Below are positions 46,065 to 57,183 of a DNA stretch of 64,000 bases, in pieces. The notes beneath the pieces are model-generated. The model ran no database searches and was not told the DNA's origin. It saw only the letters and a program-made list of their open reading frames with translations. Made by a program: the position numbers and the translations under genes. The DNA is from Conus ventricosus. Its lineage: Eukaryota > Mollusca > Gastropoda > Neogastropoda > Conidae. Positions within the stretch are counted from its first letter, which is position 1. The number at the start of each line of letters is the position of its first letter. The stretch is taken from the NCBI GenBank assembly GCA_018398815.1, contig CM031600.1, positions 55,670,723-55,734,722 on the forward strand, written 5' to 3'.

Positions 46065-47725
46065 AAATATGCCGAAGAAGCTGCCAAATGCAACAACATG
46101 AGTTGCTACCAGATCGCAAAGAAGATGACTGGTACTGTGAAGACTGGCTCTGGATCTGTGAAGGCAAAAGATGGCACACTTCTGTCAAGAGGCGAGGAAA
46201 AGCTTGCAAGATGGGCCAAACACTTCAAAGAAGTTCTAAACAGACCCGAACCACCGACAACAGCTGCGGTGGAAGACCCATCCCTCCTGCTCCCAATCAA
46301 CACCGATGACTTCACTGAAGAGATCAGAACAGCCATCAAGACGTTAAAGAACAATAAGTCCCCTGGGTTCAAGGAATAACAGCGGAAATGCTTAAAGGTG
46401 GTGGTGACTGCATCGTCTCTTGGATGTGCAGTCTCTGTAACCAGGTTTGGAACTCTGGCGTCGTACCAGAGGATTGGAAGAATGGTGAGGTCGTCTGTAT
46501 TCCCAAAAAAGGCAATCTCTCAGAGTGTGACAACTGGAGAGGAGTTACTCTACTGTCAATATCAGGATAGTGTACTGCCAGGTCATCCTCGACCAACTGT
46601 GCGATGTAGTGGACAATGAGCTCGGGGAACAACAAGCAGGCTTCCGCCCGAAACGATCCTGTACGAACAGATCTTCACACGAGACATATCATCGAGAAGT
46701 GTGGAGAGCACCAAGTACCCCTGGCTATCAGCTTCATTGACTTCACAAAGCATTTGACAGTATTCACAGATCACTGTGGAAGATCATGAAAACATACTGC
46801 ATCCCAGAGGAAGTTGTGTCGGCCATAGAGCAGATTTACATAAGCTCGAGTGCAGAGTCAGGATGGAAAATGGCTACAGTGACTGGTTTGAAGTTGTCAC
46901 TCTCTCCTCTTTGCACTTGCCATTGACTGGGTTTTGAAACGCGCAACCCAAGGAAAGGGAATCAAGTGGACAGAAGGAAACGCCTTTCAGATCTGGATTT
47001 TGCCAATGACATTGTCACTCTTGCAAGCACCACTCAAGATCTGCAGGTGCTTGTAGACAATATCAGCAAGTTTGCAGGCAACATTGGCCTCATTATCAGT
47101 GCAAAAAAATATTAAAAACATGCTTACTGGTAAACACCAAGGGCCAGCAGACGTTCTCATCGACCATGAACTGAAGTGTCGTATTGGGAAGGCAGCATCA
47201 GCATTCAATCAGCTGAACAATATTTTGAACAGCAAGAACTTCTCCCTTGGAATCAAACTGAAATTTTATAACTCCAGTATGATTTCAATGCTGTTATATG
47301 GCTGTGAAACCTGGCAACTGAAGACCACCAAGGAGAAAGACGCTTTTGATACTAGGTGCCTATGTAAGATCTTGGGCATCAAATGGTCAGACTTTATACC
47401 AAATAAAAGACGTCAGAAAGAGGTCCAAATAGCTCCCTGTGTCAGCCATTGTCTGCAGACGGCACCTCCACTGGCTGGGTCATGGGATTACCCTCTTCAA
47501 GACCTCCAAACCAGGCCATTAAATGGACCCCAGCAGGCCAGAGAAAAACAGGACGACCCAGGATGAGCTGGCGACAGACAGTGGAGAGAGACCTCAGACT
47601 CGTTGACAGAGGATGGAGTGACACTAGCAACTGGCTGAGGACTGTGCACAGTGGAGCGCCTTGACTGCCTCATGCGTCACAGAACGCGGGAGCATCTAAG
47701 TGTGAGGGAAGGCCAGTGAAAGAGT
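46065..47725 (+). pseudogene. dead LINE reverse transcriptase (5'-truncated)
   Basis: The + strand reads, with frame breaks, GTLLSRGEEKLARWAKHFKE, EEIRTAIKTLKNNKSPG, VPEDWKNGEVVCIPKKGNLS, CDNWRGVTLL, QQAGFRPKRSC, an F-I-D-F block near 46735, LDFANDIVTLAS and SMLLYGCETWQLK, ending in LMRHRTREHLS. These are reverse transcriptase blocks and the C-terminal tail of an APE-type LINE. The catalytic FADD is FAND here, so the enzyme is dead by sequence. A block expected between the aspartate motif and the KCRIGKAASAF segment appears deleted. The endonuclease domain is absent. It lies antisense in the last intron of the coiled-coil gene, and a 3' fragment of the same family is at 2.9 kb. Confidence 0.88.
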
Positions 47726-47799
47726 GTTGCAAATTTTGCACAGACGACTTGGCAAAGTCCTAGATTAGCTTCAAGATTTGCAGACAAAGTCCAATTTTA

Positions 47800-48540
47800 G
47801 CTCCACCCCCCCCCCCCCCCATCTCATCTCCCTCCACCCCCACCCCACCCCTTCTTTTCCCTACCTTGAATTCTTTCCCAGGAGAGGAACCTCCGTTGAT
47901 CTGAAATTTTTCCATAGAAGAAAGAAATGAGGGCCCAAAAATAGGATTAAACCAATTTTTGTTTCCTTTTGCTTAGAAAGCAGCTCAGTGAATTTAAGTC
48001 GATACCCGTCTGTGTATGCATCTTGTATAGCAGAATGGATGAGTATGTTGGTGTAGCATTATTGTAAAATTACAAAATTTCTTCAAATATTTTCGTTTTA
48101 AATAGATGGGACCCTCAAATTTCACCACAGGATCCTCGGCTTTTTCAAAAGATTGAGCAACATGCCCAAGATGGCAGCCCACACCACTGCAACAAGTCTT
48201 TTGTCTCCATCCATGCTACCATTCATTGTTGGAAGTCTGATGCAAACCTTTACTCATCAGTGAAGAGAAGTGCGTGGCACCACTGGTGCAGGCGCCAATA
48301 GAGGAATGCTGTCTGGCCAATTCAGATAGGTTTTTGTCGCTAAACTTTTTGTAAGGAGTATATATCTTACAGTACTGGGCATTGGTACTAGCACCAGCAG
48401 GATTTGCATCCCCTCTTCAATGCTGCACACAATGCTACGTTCCATTGCATCCCCGTAACCTCATCAAGTCCCATGCCAGCAAGAACCCAAGTTAACAAGA
48501 TCATATGGCAGTCTGCAAAAAAGAACTGAAGAGATATTTA
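47800..48540. other. intron sequence between LINE relic and exon 8
   Basis: Starts with a C run (47806-47820) and continues as anonymous AT-rich DNA. Nothing recognisable. Confidence 0.45.
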
Positions 48541-48541
48541 C

Positions 48542-48840
48542 CTGCCCCCTCTGAGCTCACAGTTGGCTGATCATCCGACGACAGATTCAGGTCAGCCAAG
48601 GTCACTTTGGTAGACCTCCCTGATGACATCATGCCATTGCGGCACTGCCCTTGACGTTTGTTGCTGAGCTCTTGATGATCAGCTCAAGGTCTTCACTAAC
48701 GTCGGTGGCATCCTCGTCCTCATCGGAAGACAAGTCCAGATCAGACAGATCCAAATCATCAAGGTCACTGCTCTCGTCATCAAGGTCCTCGCATTTTCTG
48801 CAGTTCAGTCTGACACCTGATTTGTATAATTTGGGCAAAC
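48542..48840 (-). CDS. coiled-coil gene exon 8: Asp/Ser-rich region
   Basis: The acceptor is TTTTTTCAG and the donor GTAAAT. It reads LPKLYKSGVRLNCRKCEDLD, then DESSDLDDLDLSDLDLSSDE, then DEDATDVSEDLELIIKSSAT, and reaches TGA at 48629 in that frame. The next frame continues sensibly as SGRSTKVTLADLNLSSDDQP to the donor. The exon is 299 bases, one short of the length that fits both neighbours, so one base is missing between about 48610 and 48660. The CxxC-like NCRKC is a single pair and not a zinc finger. Confidence 0.72.
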
Positions 48841-48926
48841 CTGAAAAAATATTTCATCCACATGTGTATTTAGTACCTAGGGTTTTTTGTGGTTGCTGTT
48901 ATTTCTAATTCTGTTGACACCTTATG

Positions 48927-49220
48927 TGTGCACAGATGTCTCATTTTAAACATTTGAGTGTTGTCACGTTGGTTACAATCCAGCTGACAACAGAGGCCAC
49001 ATAAGGCTTCAAGTTAGTTATAACCAGAACTCTGTTAAAATACAAAGAGTAAAAAAAATCCCAAGTCAGGTCCTGTGCACAGATGTCTCATTTTAAACAT
49101 TTGAGTGTTGTCACGTTGGTTACAATCCAGCTGACAACAGAGGCCACATAAGGCTTCAAGTTAGTTATAACCAGAACTCTTAAAATACAAAGAGTAAAAA
49201 AAATCCCAAGTCAGGTCCTG
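48927..49220. repeat. 147-bp direct tandem duplication
   Basis: TGTGCACAGATGTCTCATTT starts at 48927 and again at 49074. The copies are identical as far as I can see except for a GTT missing from AACTCTGTTAAAATAC in the second. It lies in intron 7 and must be recent or an assembly artefact. Confidence 0.92.
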
Positions 49221-49476
49221 GCTGATCAAAACCAAAGTTTATCTCCTAGCAAAGTTCATCTCCTAGCCATGTCAAACAAAAAAATACACTTTCAACAACA
49301 ACAAAAAGAAAAGAAAAGAACAAATTCATATCAGGTTGAACACAAAATAAAGGTTTCATTGAAACTGCATTAAAACGTTTGTGACCTGTGTTATCGACCT
49401 GATTTCAATGCATGGTGTTCAACCATACAATGGCGTCACAAACACCCTCAATTCTCTCTCTCTCTCTCTCTCTCAC

Positions 49477-49573
49477 CACTCAGCAGATGAGATGACTCCA
49501 CTGGAACACCACTGCTAGCAGCCAGTCGAGCTTCCAGACTGTCAGTTTTTCATGCAGCTCAGATACGGTGGAC
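49477..49573 (-). CDS. coiled-coil gene exon 7
   Basis: The acceptor is TTTCTTTCAG and the donor GTGAGA. The exon length (97) fits its neighbours. The first third makes sense only in one frame (STVSELHEKLT) and the rest in another (DSLEARLAASSGVPVESSHL), so two small opposite indels seem to be present. Heptad leucines continue the coiled coil; the Ser/Pro-rich end is a linker to the acidic region. Confidence 0.62.
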
Positions 49574-50874
49574 CTGAAAGAAAATGAAGCACAGCCCCCC
49601 ACTATGTAGCACAATTCTGACACATCAGTAAGACTGAATTCAAATCTCTATCATTCATCAGCCCTTTTACTGAACAACAAACCATGTTTATCAGAATATA
49701 ATTATAACTCGTCTAAAAGAAAATGCAAATTCTTTCTATGAAGGCAACTAAAACCCAAACCCAAACGCCAAAACTCCATCATAAATTACCCTCACAAACT
49801 TGGATTCACAAGAAACATTACCACCTTGTTACTACATGGATTTTTTTTTTTAACTCTTCCAAAGATGAATCTCAAGGCCACCAACTGGACACAGTACATT
49901 AGTGTCTCATTATCTTCCAACACGTGGAGAAGCAGAATCCTGATAAAGCGAATTCAGATAACATATAGACAGATACCTTATTACAAATGTGTAATCTTCC
50001 AACGGGCCAAAAGTATGGTAATTTCCAAGCAATAAACTGCTGTCATTTAAGCTGCACATGCCAATTTTTCTTTTTACATTAGATTACAAAATTTATTTTT
50101 AAAAGCCTCATAAGCTGCACCCAATCAAATCTGCTGTGAAAGCTGAAAACCAAAATGGTGAAGCAACGCTTCTGTATTCTGAAGTGTGACTACTGTGTAC
50201 TAGACGAACAGGAAAGGCCAACACATACAATCATGCTGAATATGCCATCAGCGGAAGATCGCTTTGTACACTTCTGCTTGGCTTCTTGACTTCAGCATGT
50301 TTGCTTGAACATGTGGTGATGACTATTGACTGCTCACTCAAAAATAAGATTTAGGTGTTTTTAATGATGCTCACTTTGCATTTGCTCATGCATGAACCAT
50401 TCTATCTATGATGGTCAACTTTGATTTCTGCAAACACTGCTTCTAATTTCTTCCAATCAACAGCAGATCAGAAAACATGGTAACAACAGACAATACAAAA
50501 ATCAATTGATGGGCTGCTGCCAGTGTAGTAACTGCAGGGGTTAGAGTTGAGGGGAAAAAAAAATAATGTACAGCTTGATGATTATGGTAATCCTCTACCG
50601 CTTCTACCCCCTCTCCTTCTACCCTCTCACCTCACTCCTTGGCTACTCCTCCCTTACAGTATCTTTCCTATCTTGCTTCTCCCAGACCACCTTTTTCACA
50701 TGTATATCTGTACAAACAAGTGCCTCGTTCTTGGCATGAAACAATGCCTTGATATCAGGATTCCCTGATAAACAGAACTGGGAGAGCAGAGGGCTGGCCT
50801 CATCCCTTGGCAAAGGAAAACATCTCTCTTGGCTCTCTAAATTTTCACACTTCATTTTCAATTCGATAAAGATT

Positions 50875-51033
50875 TCACAAGAGACTATTTAAGTCAGCCT
50901 TTTTCTTCTGAAGAGGAGACGTCTCAATCTTCGGCTTCTTGGCAGGAAAATCTCGAAGCTGAATTGTGTCGTGTCTTCATCATAGTGACAATCATCGTCG
51001 TTCCCCTTGGCATCTCCCAAGTTGTCTTTGAAA
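50875..51033 (-). pseudogene. possible coding relic ending in KKPKIETSPLQKKK
   Basis: On the - strand SFKDNLGDAKGNDDDCHYDE reads open, then one frame later RDFPAKKPKIETSPLQKKKA followed by DLNSLL and TGA at 50877-50875. An acidic stretch followed by a basic nuclear-localisation-like cluster and a clean stop looks protein-coding, but there is no plausible acceptor or upstream frame. It lies in intron 6 of the coiled-coil gene. It may be an alternative last exon or a retrocopy fragment. Confidence 0.3.
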
Positions 51034-51078
51034 CTTGCTACTTAGATGGTGTAATGTATTTACTCCACTTGACAAAAA

Positions 51079-51540
51079 TTGTGTTCTACTGTCGACTTGC
51101 ATGAGACCTGTATCTCTTGTATGATCTGTTCTCTGTGCCTTGCAGTTCATGCGAAAATTGCTCGTGCACTACATGGCATACTGTGCACAAGTTCAATCTG
51201 TGTGTCAATTCCTATAATGATCCACCCATTCTGGCAAAGAGTTGGCAGCCTCTCCCTACCACACCCACTCCCATTGGTGCCAAGGCCAATGGAGACAGGC
51301 TGCATCTTCCCAATGTGTTCAGCTATCGCGCCCCCTGGGTGCCTTGTAAGTGAAGAGGAGCCGTTGGGCAATAAAAACCTTGGCTGGCCTTCGAAGTGTG
51401 CCCTTCACCGATGTAGCACATGCTTGGAAAGTTCCTGGGCGGGCGCTTGTTCAAGAAGAGTCTCCCATTGCAAAAGGGATCATGGCTGGTGAGACTGGAC
51501 ACTCTCTGACCGTCGCAAGGAGATATGTTTGGTGAAAATC
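51079..51540. other. unsupported open frames, + strand
   Basis: Two overlapping + frames (51079-51492 and 51350-51535) are open but show no domain, membrane segment or splice context that I recognise. Possibly an old element fragment. Confidence 0.25.
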
Positions 51541-51559
51541 AGGGAGAACATGTCTCAGT

Positions 51560-52559
51560 GGTCAAGATGAGGATTGTTCAAGTTATTTGTACTCCTGTCA
51601 TTCAGGCTTACATCTACGGCCTGAAACCATTTCCCTCCAGAGTGGATATAACTTGCCCTTACTTGTTTGTCTGTGTGTTTTTAACTTGATTTTGGATATT
51701 ATTTGTTATATAAAAAAGGTGTTTTCATACATAATGTGGGGTAATTTGATTTTTATTTGGTAGCACCTTTACTGCTCACCTTTGGATCTTTTTCTGATCT
51801 GATAGCACTTTTCTTGATTTGGCTGTATTGCACTCTATTGAGTCTTTTGAGGGAGAGCAGGGACTATGCTTTAAGCCTCCAGACTATTTTGAGGGACCAT
51901 TTAAAAGCCATTTCCCCTCTGGTGCCCAGCTGTTGATTGGAGAAGTTTTCAGAGATATTTTCATGTTAATCTAAGTGGAAAAAAATAGGGTCCCATGTGA
52001 GGATGCTTCCACCATCCTGTTCAATGCTTAGGCATTTGCTTGGACAGGTAACTATGAGAAAAAGTAGTTTTACGATACTTTCCTGTCCAAACCCTAGGAC
52101 ACCCTCCTACCTCCCTGCTTAGTCATTAAAAGGTGCAAAAACTGAGCTAGTTCTATCATGGTGTCAATCCACTAAAGGCAATCGCTGTGGCTGGCTTAGT
52201 TGGGAACTGAGGTGATGTTAGCTCCTTGCTCTCCTGATTTCATTTGGGAAGAAGGGGGGGGATGGAGGGGGTGCTGATACTGTAGCACTGTTCCAGACCA
52301 AGTAGAAATAAGGCATTTGGACAGTGTTTTACCATAAAACTATTTTCAGTTGTAAAAAAAAAATTCTTCCATCTCAGAAAATCAATTTGCTGCCTGTCAA
52401 CACAACACACTTCCAAGGACAGAACTGTACGAAGAAGGCATTGCAATTTTTGTTTGAGGGGTAAACCTAATCCAAGGAAAGTACAAGGTTATCTTCGAAT
52501 TATTGAACAGGCATGCACACAAGGACCTACGATGTTACATACTTTCCAAGTCTCCCTCG

Positions 52560-52596
<37 letters not shown>

Positions 52597-53990
52597 CTAA
52601 CCTTAGACCTTTCAAGTGAGATACATCAGCGGAAGACTTGCTGCCATGGAAATGACCACTCTGTCCCAGCTGGCCAACACTGGCTGCAGTCAGAATACTC
52701 TGAAAATAAAGACGTACCCATCGTTATCATTGTCATCATCATTGGTGTTTATGTAATACACCTTTCATGTTCACTTCTTTTGAGACTGCTTTTTGTCTGT
52801 GTTCATTTTCCACGATGGCAGATCATGCATATGCCATGGGAGTTTGGGCAGTAAAGGATCTTGACAATTCCCTGTCTCCAATCATGCATCACATGTTAAA
52901 GGTATTATGACCGGTCCAGACTTGTCCATTGTTCATTCAGAGACTCTTCAATCCGCCTCTGTACCCTGAACATTAGCAACAAGGCTAACCGCATGCCTCT
53001 GATCTATTTTCAATAGGTTGTTTTTTTTTGTTGTTTTTTGGCAAGTTCTGCACTAAAAGGCATTCCAACCAGTCACAGAGAAAGAGCTCAAGAACTATCT
53101 AAAAAAAAAAACAACACTACAATGATTCTCGCATGCAGAAAAGCCAACAGAAAAAGATGACACTACTCTGAACTTTCAGAACATGAAAAAAAATTTTTTA
53201 CTAGATTATTTCTAATGTCCCTTTTTCATCTCATTTCTCCTGCCCATTCCATCCTCCCATCCATCTTCCTCCTCCAATCCCTCTCTTTTTGAAATCTTGT
53301 TAACTGCACTTATATTTTTCCCCATTATGACTATTTTCATTATTTGTTTCTCTTTTCCTTCCCAAACATGACAAATAGATCAAGGCTTGTTTCTTTAGTG
53401 TTTGTTATGTCTCCAGTTGGTTGCCCACGTTTCAAAATTTATCTTCATGTTTTTACTTCCACCTGGATTTATCATCCTTTCGAACTTGCTTAAAAAATAA
53501 AATAATTGTGAGCAGCTGTATGCATGAGGTTACATGTAATGCTATATTCAGACTTTTAACTGAAAAAATTCCAGCACAAACAGATTTTTATCTCCTATCA
53601 ACTGCCTCCAAGTTTGATGACATCTACAAAATGCTAAAAATAAAGGGGTAAAAAGACTTCATACTGTTACCGAGTGCAAGTTATTCAAAACCCAAGATGA
53701 GCAACAATGTGTTATCCCCTCACAAGTAGTACAAGTTGTGGACACCCATAATGAGGTTCAAGGCCATTTAATGCTGAGACTAACATGTGTAACCATACAC
53801 CCATCCCACAGTTATGTTGATCCCTGGTACCACAGACAATACTTCTGACTTACAAAAACTTCTCTGGCATGTGATCAGTCTTTGTGTCTGCATCTAGATC
53901 CCCCAGCCAAACTATGTACCTGGGAGATTAAACCGATGCACGAGGCACATTCCTTCCAGCCTGTTTCAACACATTCCTCAGATGCAAACA
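51560..53990. other. intron 6 sequence, no exon seen
   Basis: AT-rich intronic DNA with a CA run (52562-52592) and A runs. Nothing recognisable. Confidence 0.45.
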
Positions 53991-53995
53991 CTTAC

Positions 53996-54063
53996 TCCAT
54001 TCAGCCTGTCATGTAGATCTCTTTGGCCAGCAGTGTGAGACGACATATCCAGCTCTAATCTTC
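53996..54063 (-). CDS. coiled-coil gene exon 6
   Basis: The acceptor is TATTGCAG and the donor GTAAGT. It joins in phase to exon 5 (a Gly codon spans the junction) and reads GRLELDMSSHTAGQRDLHDR then LNG, ending on a codon boundary. No breaks. Confidence 0.78.
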
Positions 54064-54642
54064 CTGCAATACAGACACACAGACCTGTAAGTGGTTGTGA
54101 ATTAGGTTTGACCTCCCACCTTAAAAACTACAGTTGGCTGTGATCACCATCCCATGACAGGTGTCAATGAAACATTCACCGTTATTGTCGACACCTCCAC
54201 CCCCACCCCCCAAATCAAGTCATGTTGATCATAGCCCCGTTAAGCATGTAGGCACAGACCTCCCTCCATTGAATCCATTCCGAATGAAAAATCACAAACG
54301 GTTGGTCCAACATTCTAACAAAGCAGATTCAGGTTCCTAGTTTTTGCAGCAAGTGTGCATCAATCAATTAACAGATCTAAAATCTGCGAAATGCAAGTCA
54401 CATGTCTGGAAATCATCAGAATTCTGTGATGGACACACAGGAATATCAGTTCTCTGCCCTCAGTCAGTCTTCTAATCAATCTAATCTTTCAATCTGTTTC
54501 TGGAAATTCAGGTATCTGATATGTATTTAGTCTTGGAGACTAAATCCCTGTGGCTTGCCGAGTATTTTAAACACTTCTAAGAGTTTCATATTAACAAATT
54601 AAAAAAAAAAAAAAAGCAGACCTTGATCCTGTTTTCCCTAGA

Positions 54643-54836
54643 CTAACTGATCGGTTTGTTCCCATTTGGTCTACTCCCATTTCGCCTACTCAGAAATTCC
54701 CCTTTCGTAGCAAGGAAAAATTCCCATTTGTCTAACCCTAACCCTACCTAACCCTAATCCTAACCTCCTAACCCTCCTAAATGGGAGTAGACGAAATGGG
54801 AGTAGACCAAATGGGATGTTTACCAACTGATCATTG
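54643..54836. repeat. foldback repeat with telomere-like (CCCTAA) loop
   Basis: The left arm (54643-54690: CTGATCGGTTTGTTCCC, then ATTTGGTCTACTCCCATTTC) is the reverse complement, with few differences, of the right arm (54780-54830: AATGGGAGTAGACGAAATGG, then GAGTAGACCAAATGGGA and a GTTTACCAACTGATCA end). The roughly 90-base loop includes TAACCCTAACCC, ACCTAACCCTAATCC and TAACCTCCTAACCC. It looks like a small non-autonomous foldback or MITE-like element in intron 5. Confidence 0.8.
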
Positions 54837-54971
54837 ACAAGTGAGAGCCTTCAATTAGAATCCATTATCAATTTATTCCATTTGTCACTTAAACATTCCA
54901 ATTAATGTCAAAATTACATATCCAAACAAAAATGAAAAAGCTATAAACTAACTGACAATACAGATACTCAC

Positions 54972-55039
54972 CAACTCTGTGTGTCATGAAATTCAGATCT
55001 CTGCGTAATGCCTCAAGTTCTGTGTGGACACTGTGCTGC
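54972..55039 (-). CDS. coiled-coil gene exon 5
   Basis: The acceptor is ATAACCAG and the donor GTGAGT. The first G completes Met with the AT of exon 4. It reads QHSVHTELEALRRDLNFMTH then RV, ending one base into Gly. Heptad positions are hydrophobic. No breaks. Confidence 0.82.
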
Positions 55040-55585
55040 CTGGTTATCAAAAAGAATAAAATGAAATTGTACGGGAAAAAAAAACAGGAATTTCATGAAG
55101 CAATTCACACAAAAACTCAACAGTGACAATCAAAAGAGTAATATTTTGTTGAGCATTTCAAAACTGAAACATTGTCAAACAAGACAGCTGCAAAAAGTAT
55201 GCTGCTTCAGCTTCAGCTGTGCTTTGAGAGGGGGAAAAAATGTGAACCCATTCCTAAAAAAAAAACGCTTAAAAATGAATTTTTTTTTAAAAACAGTACA
55301 AAACCTCATGCTTCTTGTCCTTTGTGAATAAAAACAGAAAGTAACATTAAACTGCAACAAGAACAGTCACCACTATCTTTGAACAGTGCCTCTGCTTTCC
55401 CTCAAATGTTTACACAAATCAAACAAATCGTAATCACTGATCAAAATAATTAATGAGAAATGAAAACTTTTACACAAAGAACATGAAATCTACTACTTTG
55501 AACACTTCCAAACAAGTAAAAAAAAAAATCCAGTGCATTACAAAAGTTCTTCTTCATGGAAGTTCAATGAAAAGTAAAAGCTTAC

Positions 55586-55769
55586 ATGTCTTTAAAGCTG
55601 CGCTCTAGGCCATTGGACTGGAGTGATGAACTGCGGGCAGCACCGATCATGTTTTGCAGGCGATGTATATCTGAACGCACCTCATGTCGCATCAAGTCTA
55701 CCTGAGTTTCCAGATGAGGATTCAGGTATTTGGTCTCATTCAGTTTGGTGCTAATGTCACCAACTTCAT
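55586..55769 (-). CDS. coiled-coil gene exon 4 (largest coiled-coil exon)
   Basis: The acceptor is AATTTCAG and the donor GTAAGC. Two bases complete a His codon with exon 3. It reads EVGDISTKLNETKYLNPHLE, TQVDLMRHEVRSDIHRLQNM, IGAARSSSLQSNGLERSFKD and ends AT. The frame is open for 60 codons with regular Leu/Ile/Met spacing typical of a parallel coiled coil. No breaks; this is the best anchor for a protein search. Confidence 0.87.
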
Positions 55770-56199
55770 CTGAAATTCAAGCATCGTAACAGACAATACA
55801 AGAGAGTAGTAGAAACAAATGACAAAAAAAAAAGGGTTCAGAACAAAGATAAAGACAATATCAAGACATACAAAAACATGTTTCTTTTGTTTGTAACAAT
55901 TACAAAAACTACAAACCCCACCGTTTCACCCCCACCCCACCTTTTCTTTTTTTTCTTTTTTTTCTATTTCCTTACCAAACCCCCTTTACCAGTATCCCTC
56001 CTCTTATTATATACGTTGTCATCATCACCACTATTATTGCCATTAATACCATTATTATCACAGTTATCATTACTATTTCAGCTCGCATGATCCCCTCCTT
56101 AGCCTCATTTTCATCCAACAGACATTTTTATTTTGCGCCGAATGAGATGAGTGATTTCTCGTTCTTCATTTTCACTGTCTTAAATGTTATTTGTCTTTG

Positions 56200-56228
56200 C
56201 CTGAAGAAGACCCAAGAGGTCGAAATGC
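56200..56228 (+). other. CCTGAAGAAGACC stem-loop motif, copy 2
   Basis: GCCTGAAGAAGACCCAAGAGG then TCGAAATGC. GACC pairs with GGTC around a CAAGA loop, flanked by CTGAAGA and GAAA. See the copy at 29015; the stem has lost its outer-loop pair there. Probably a conserved RNA element in a retroelement UTR. Confidence 0.42.
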
Positions 56229-56853
56229 ATTGTGTTTTGCCCTGTACTTTGTGTCCTTGGCGGTAACTAACCCCTCTCTAAATTATGTTTCTTTTGTCCT
56301 TTTCTTAATCTTTTGGAATAATAACTTCAAATGCCCATCCATTCTTAACTCTGCTTTCAGCAGTCTCACAGATGTACTGAATTTATGTTCACAGCAACAG
56401 AACAAACTGGACAACTCTATAAATGTAAACTTTATGCTAGAACCTCCATAATTTCACATCTGACCACTTAACTGTTTATAGCAGAACCACTACCACGCAG
56501 GAAATAATCTCAAATTGATGGGGTCTTATTTATAAGGATTAGATGAGCATCACATATACACAAGAACTTAAACACATTGTTATGATGTTCCAGTTCAGCA
56601 TCCTTCCAATCCACAGACTCAACGTTTTCCCATCAAGGGGGAAAGAATAAATGAGCTTCTGTTTGCCTTTCTGCCAGAAACAGATTTTACAAAAGAAACA
56701 GTTTCTACAGGTATCACTTCAATTGACCATTTTCACTCTTCTTCCAATATGTGAATTTTTCCTATTCTATGATGATTCTAAAATTTCAGATATTTGTTTA
56801 AGTAATCAAATTATGGCAAAGAAAATTAAAAAGACTGCAGTGCTGCTGGAAAA

Positions 56854-56946
56854 CAGACTGCTGCCCGGGAGGTGCCGTTTTGTGCAGACTGCTGTCCGGG
56901 AGGTGCTGTTTTGTGCAGACTGCTGTCCGGGAGGTGCTGTTTTGTG
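56854..56946. repeat. 31-bp tandem repeat, three units
   Basis: CAGACTGCTGCCCGGGAGGT starts at 56854, 56885 and 56916, with C-to-T differences in units two and three. It stands out as GC-rich in AT-rich surroundings. Confidence 0.93.
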
Positions 56947-57126
56947 CATTTTTCTTTACTGTCTGTAATGTCTCAAGACGTCATGAAGACATACTTGTCA
57001 AAAAATGTACTCGTTTCATGTCGCACTGAACATAAAATCTGCATTATTTACACTTTGCTTTGTGTGGTTATTTGCATCTTGGCTTTACTGTGGCAAGTTA
57101 AGTCATGCAGGTCATATGCAATCAGT

Positions 57127-57183
57127 GATTACCAAATGGGAGATAAACACAATACTGATTACCAAATGGGAGATAAACACAAT
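57127..57183. repeat. 30-bp tandem duplication
   Basis: GATTACCAAATGGGAGATAA followed by ACACAAT starts at 57127 and 57157 and is otherwise identical. Confidence 0.93.
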
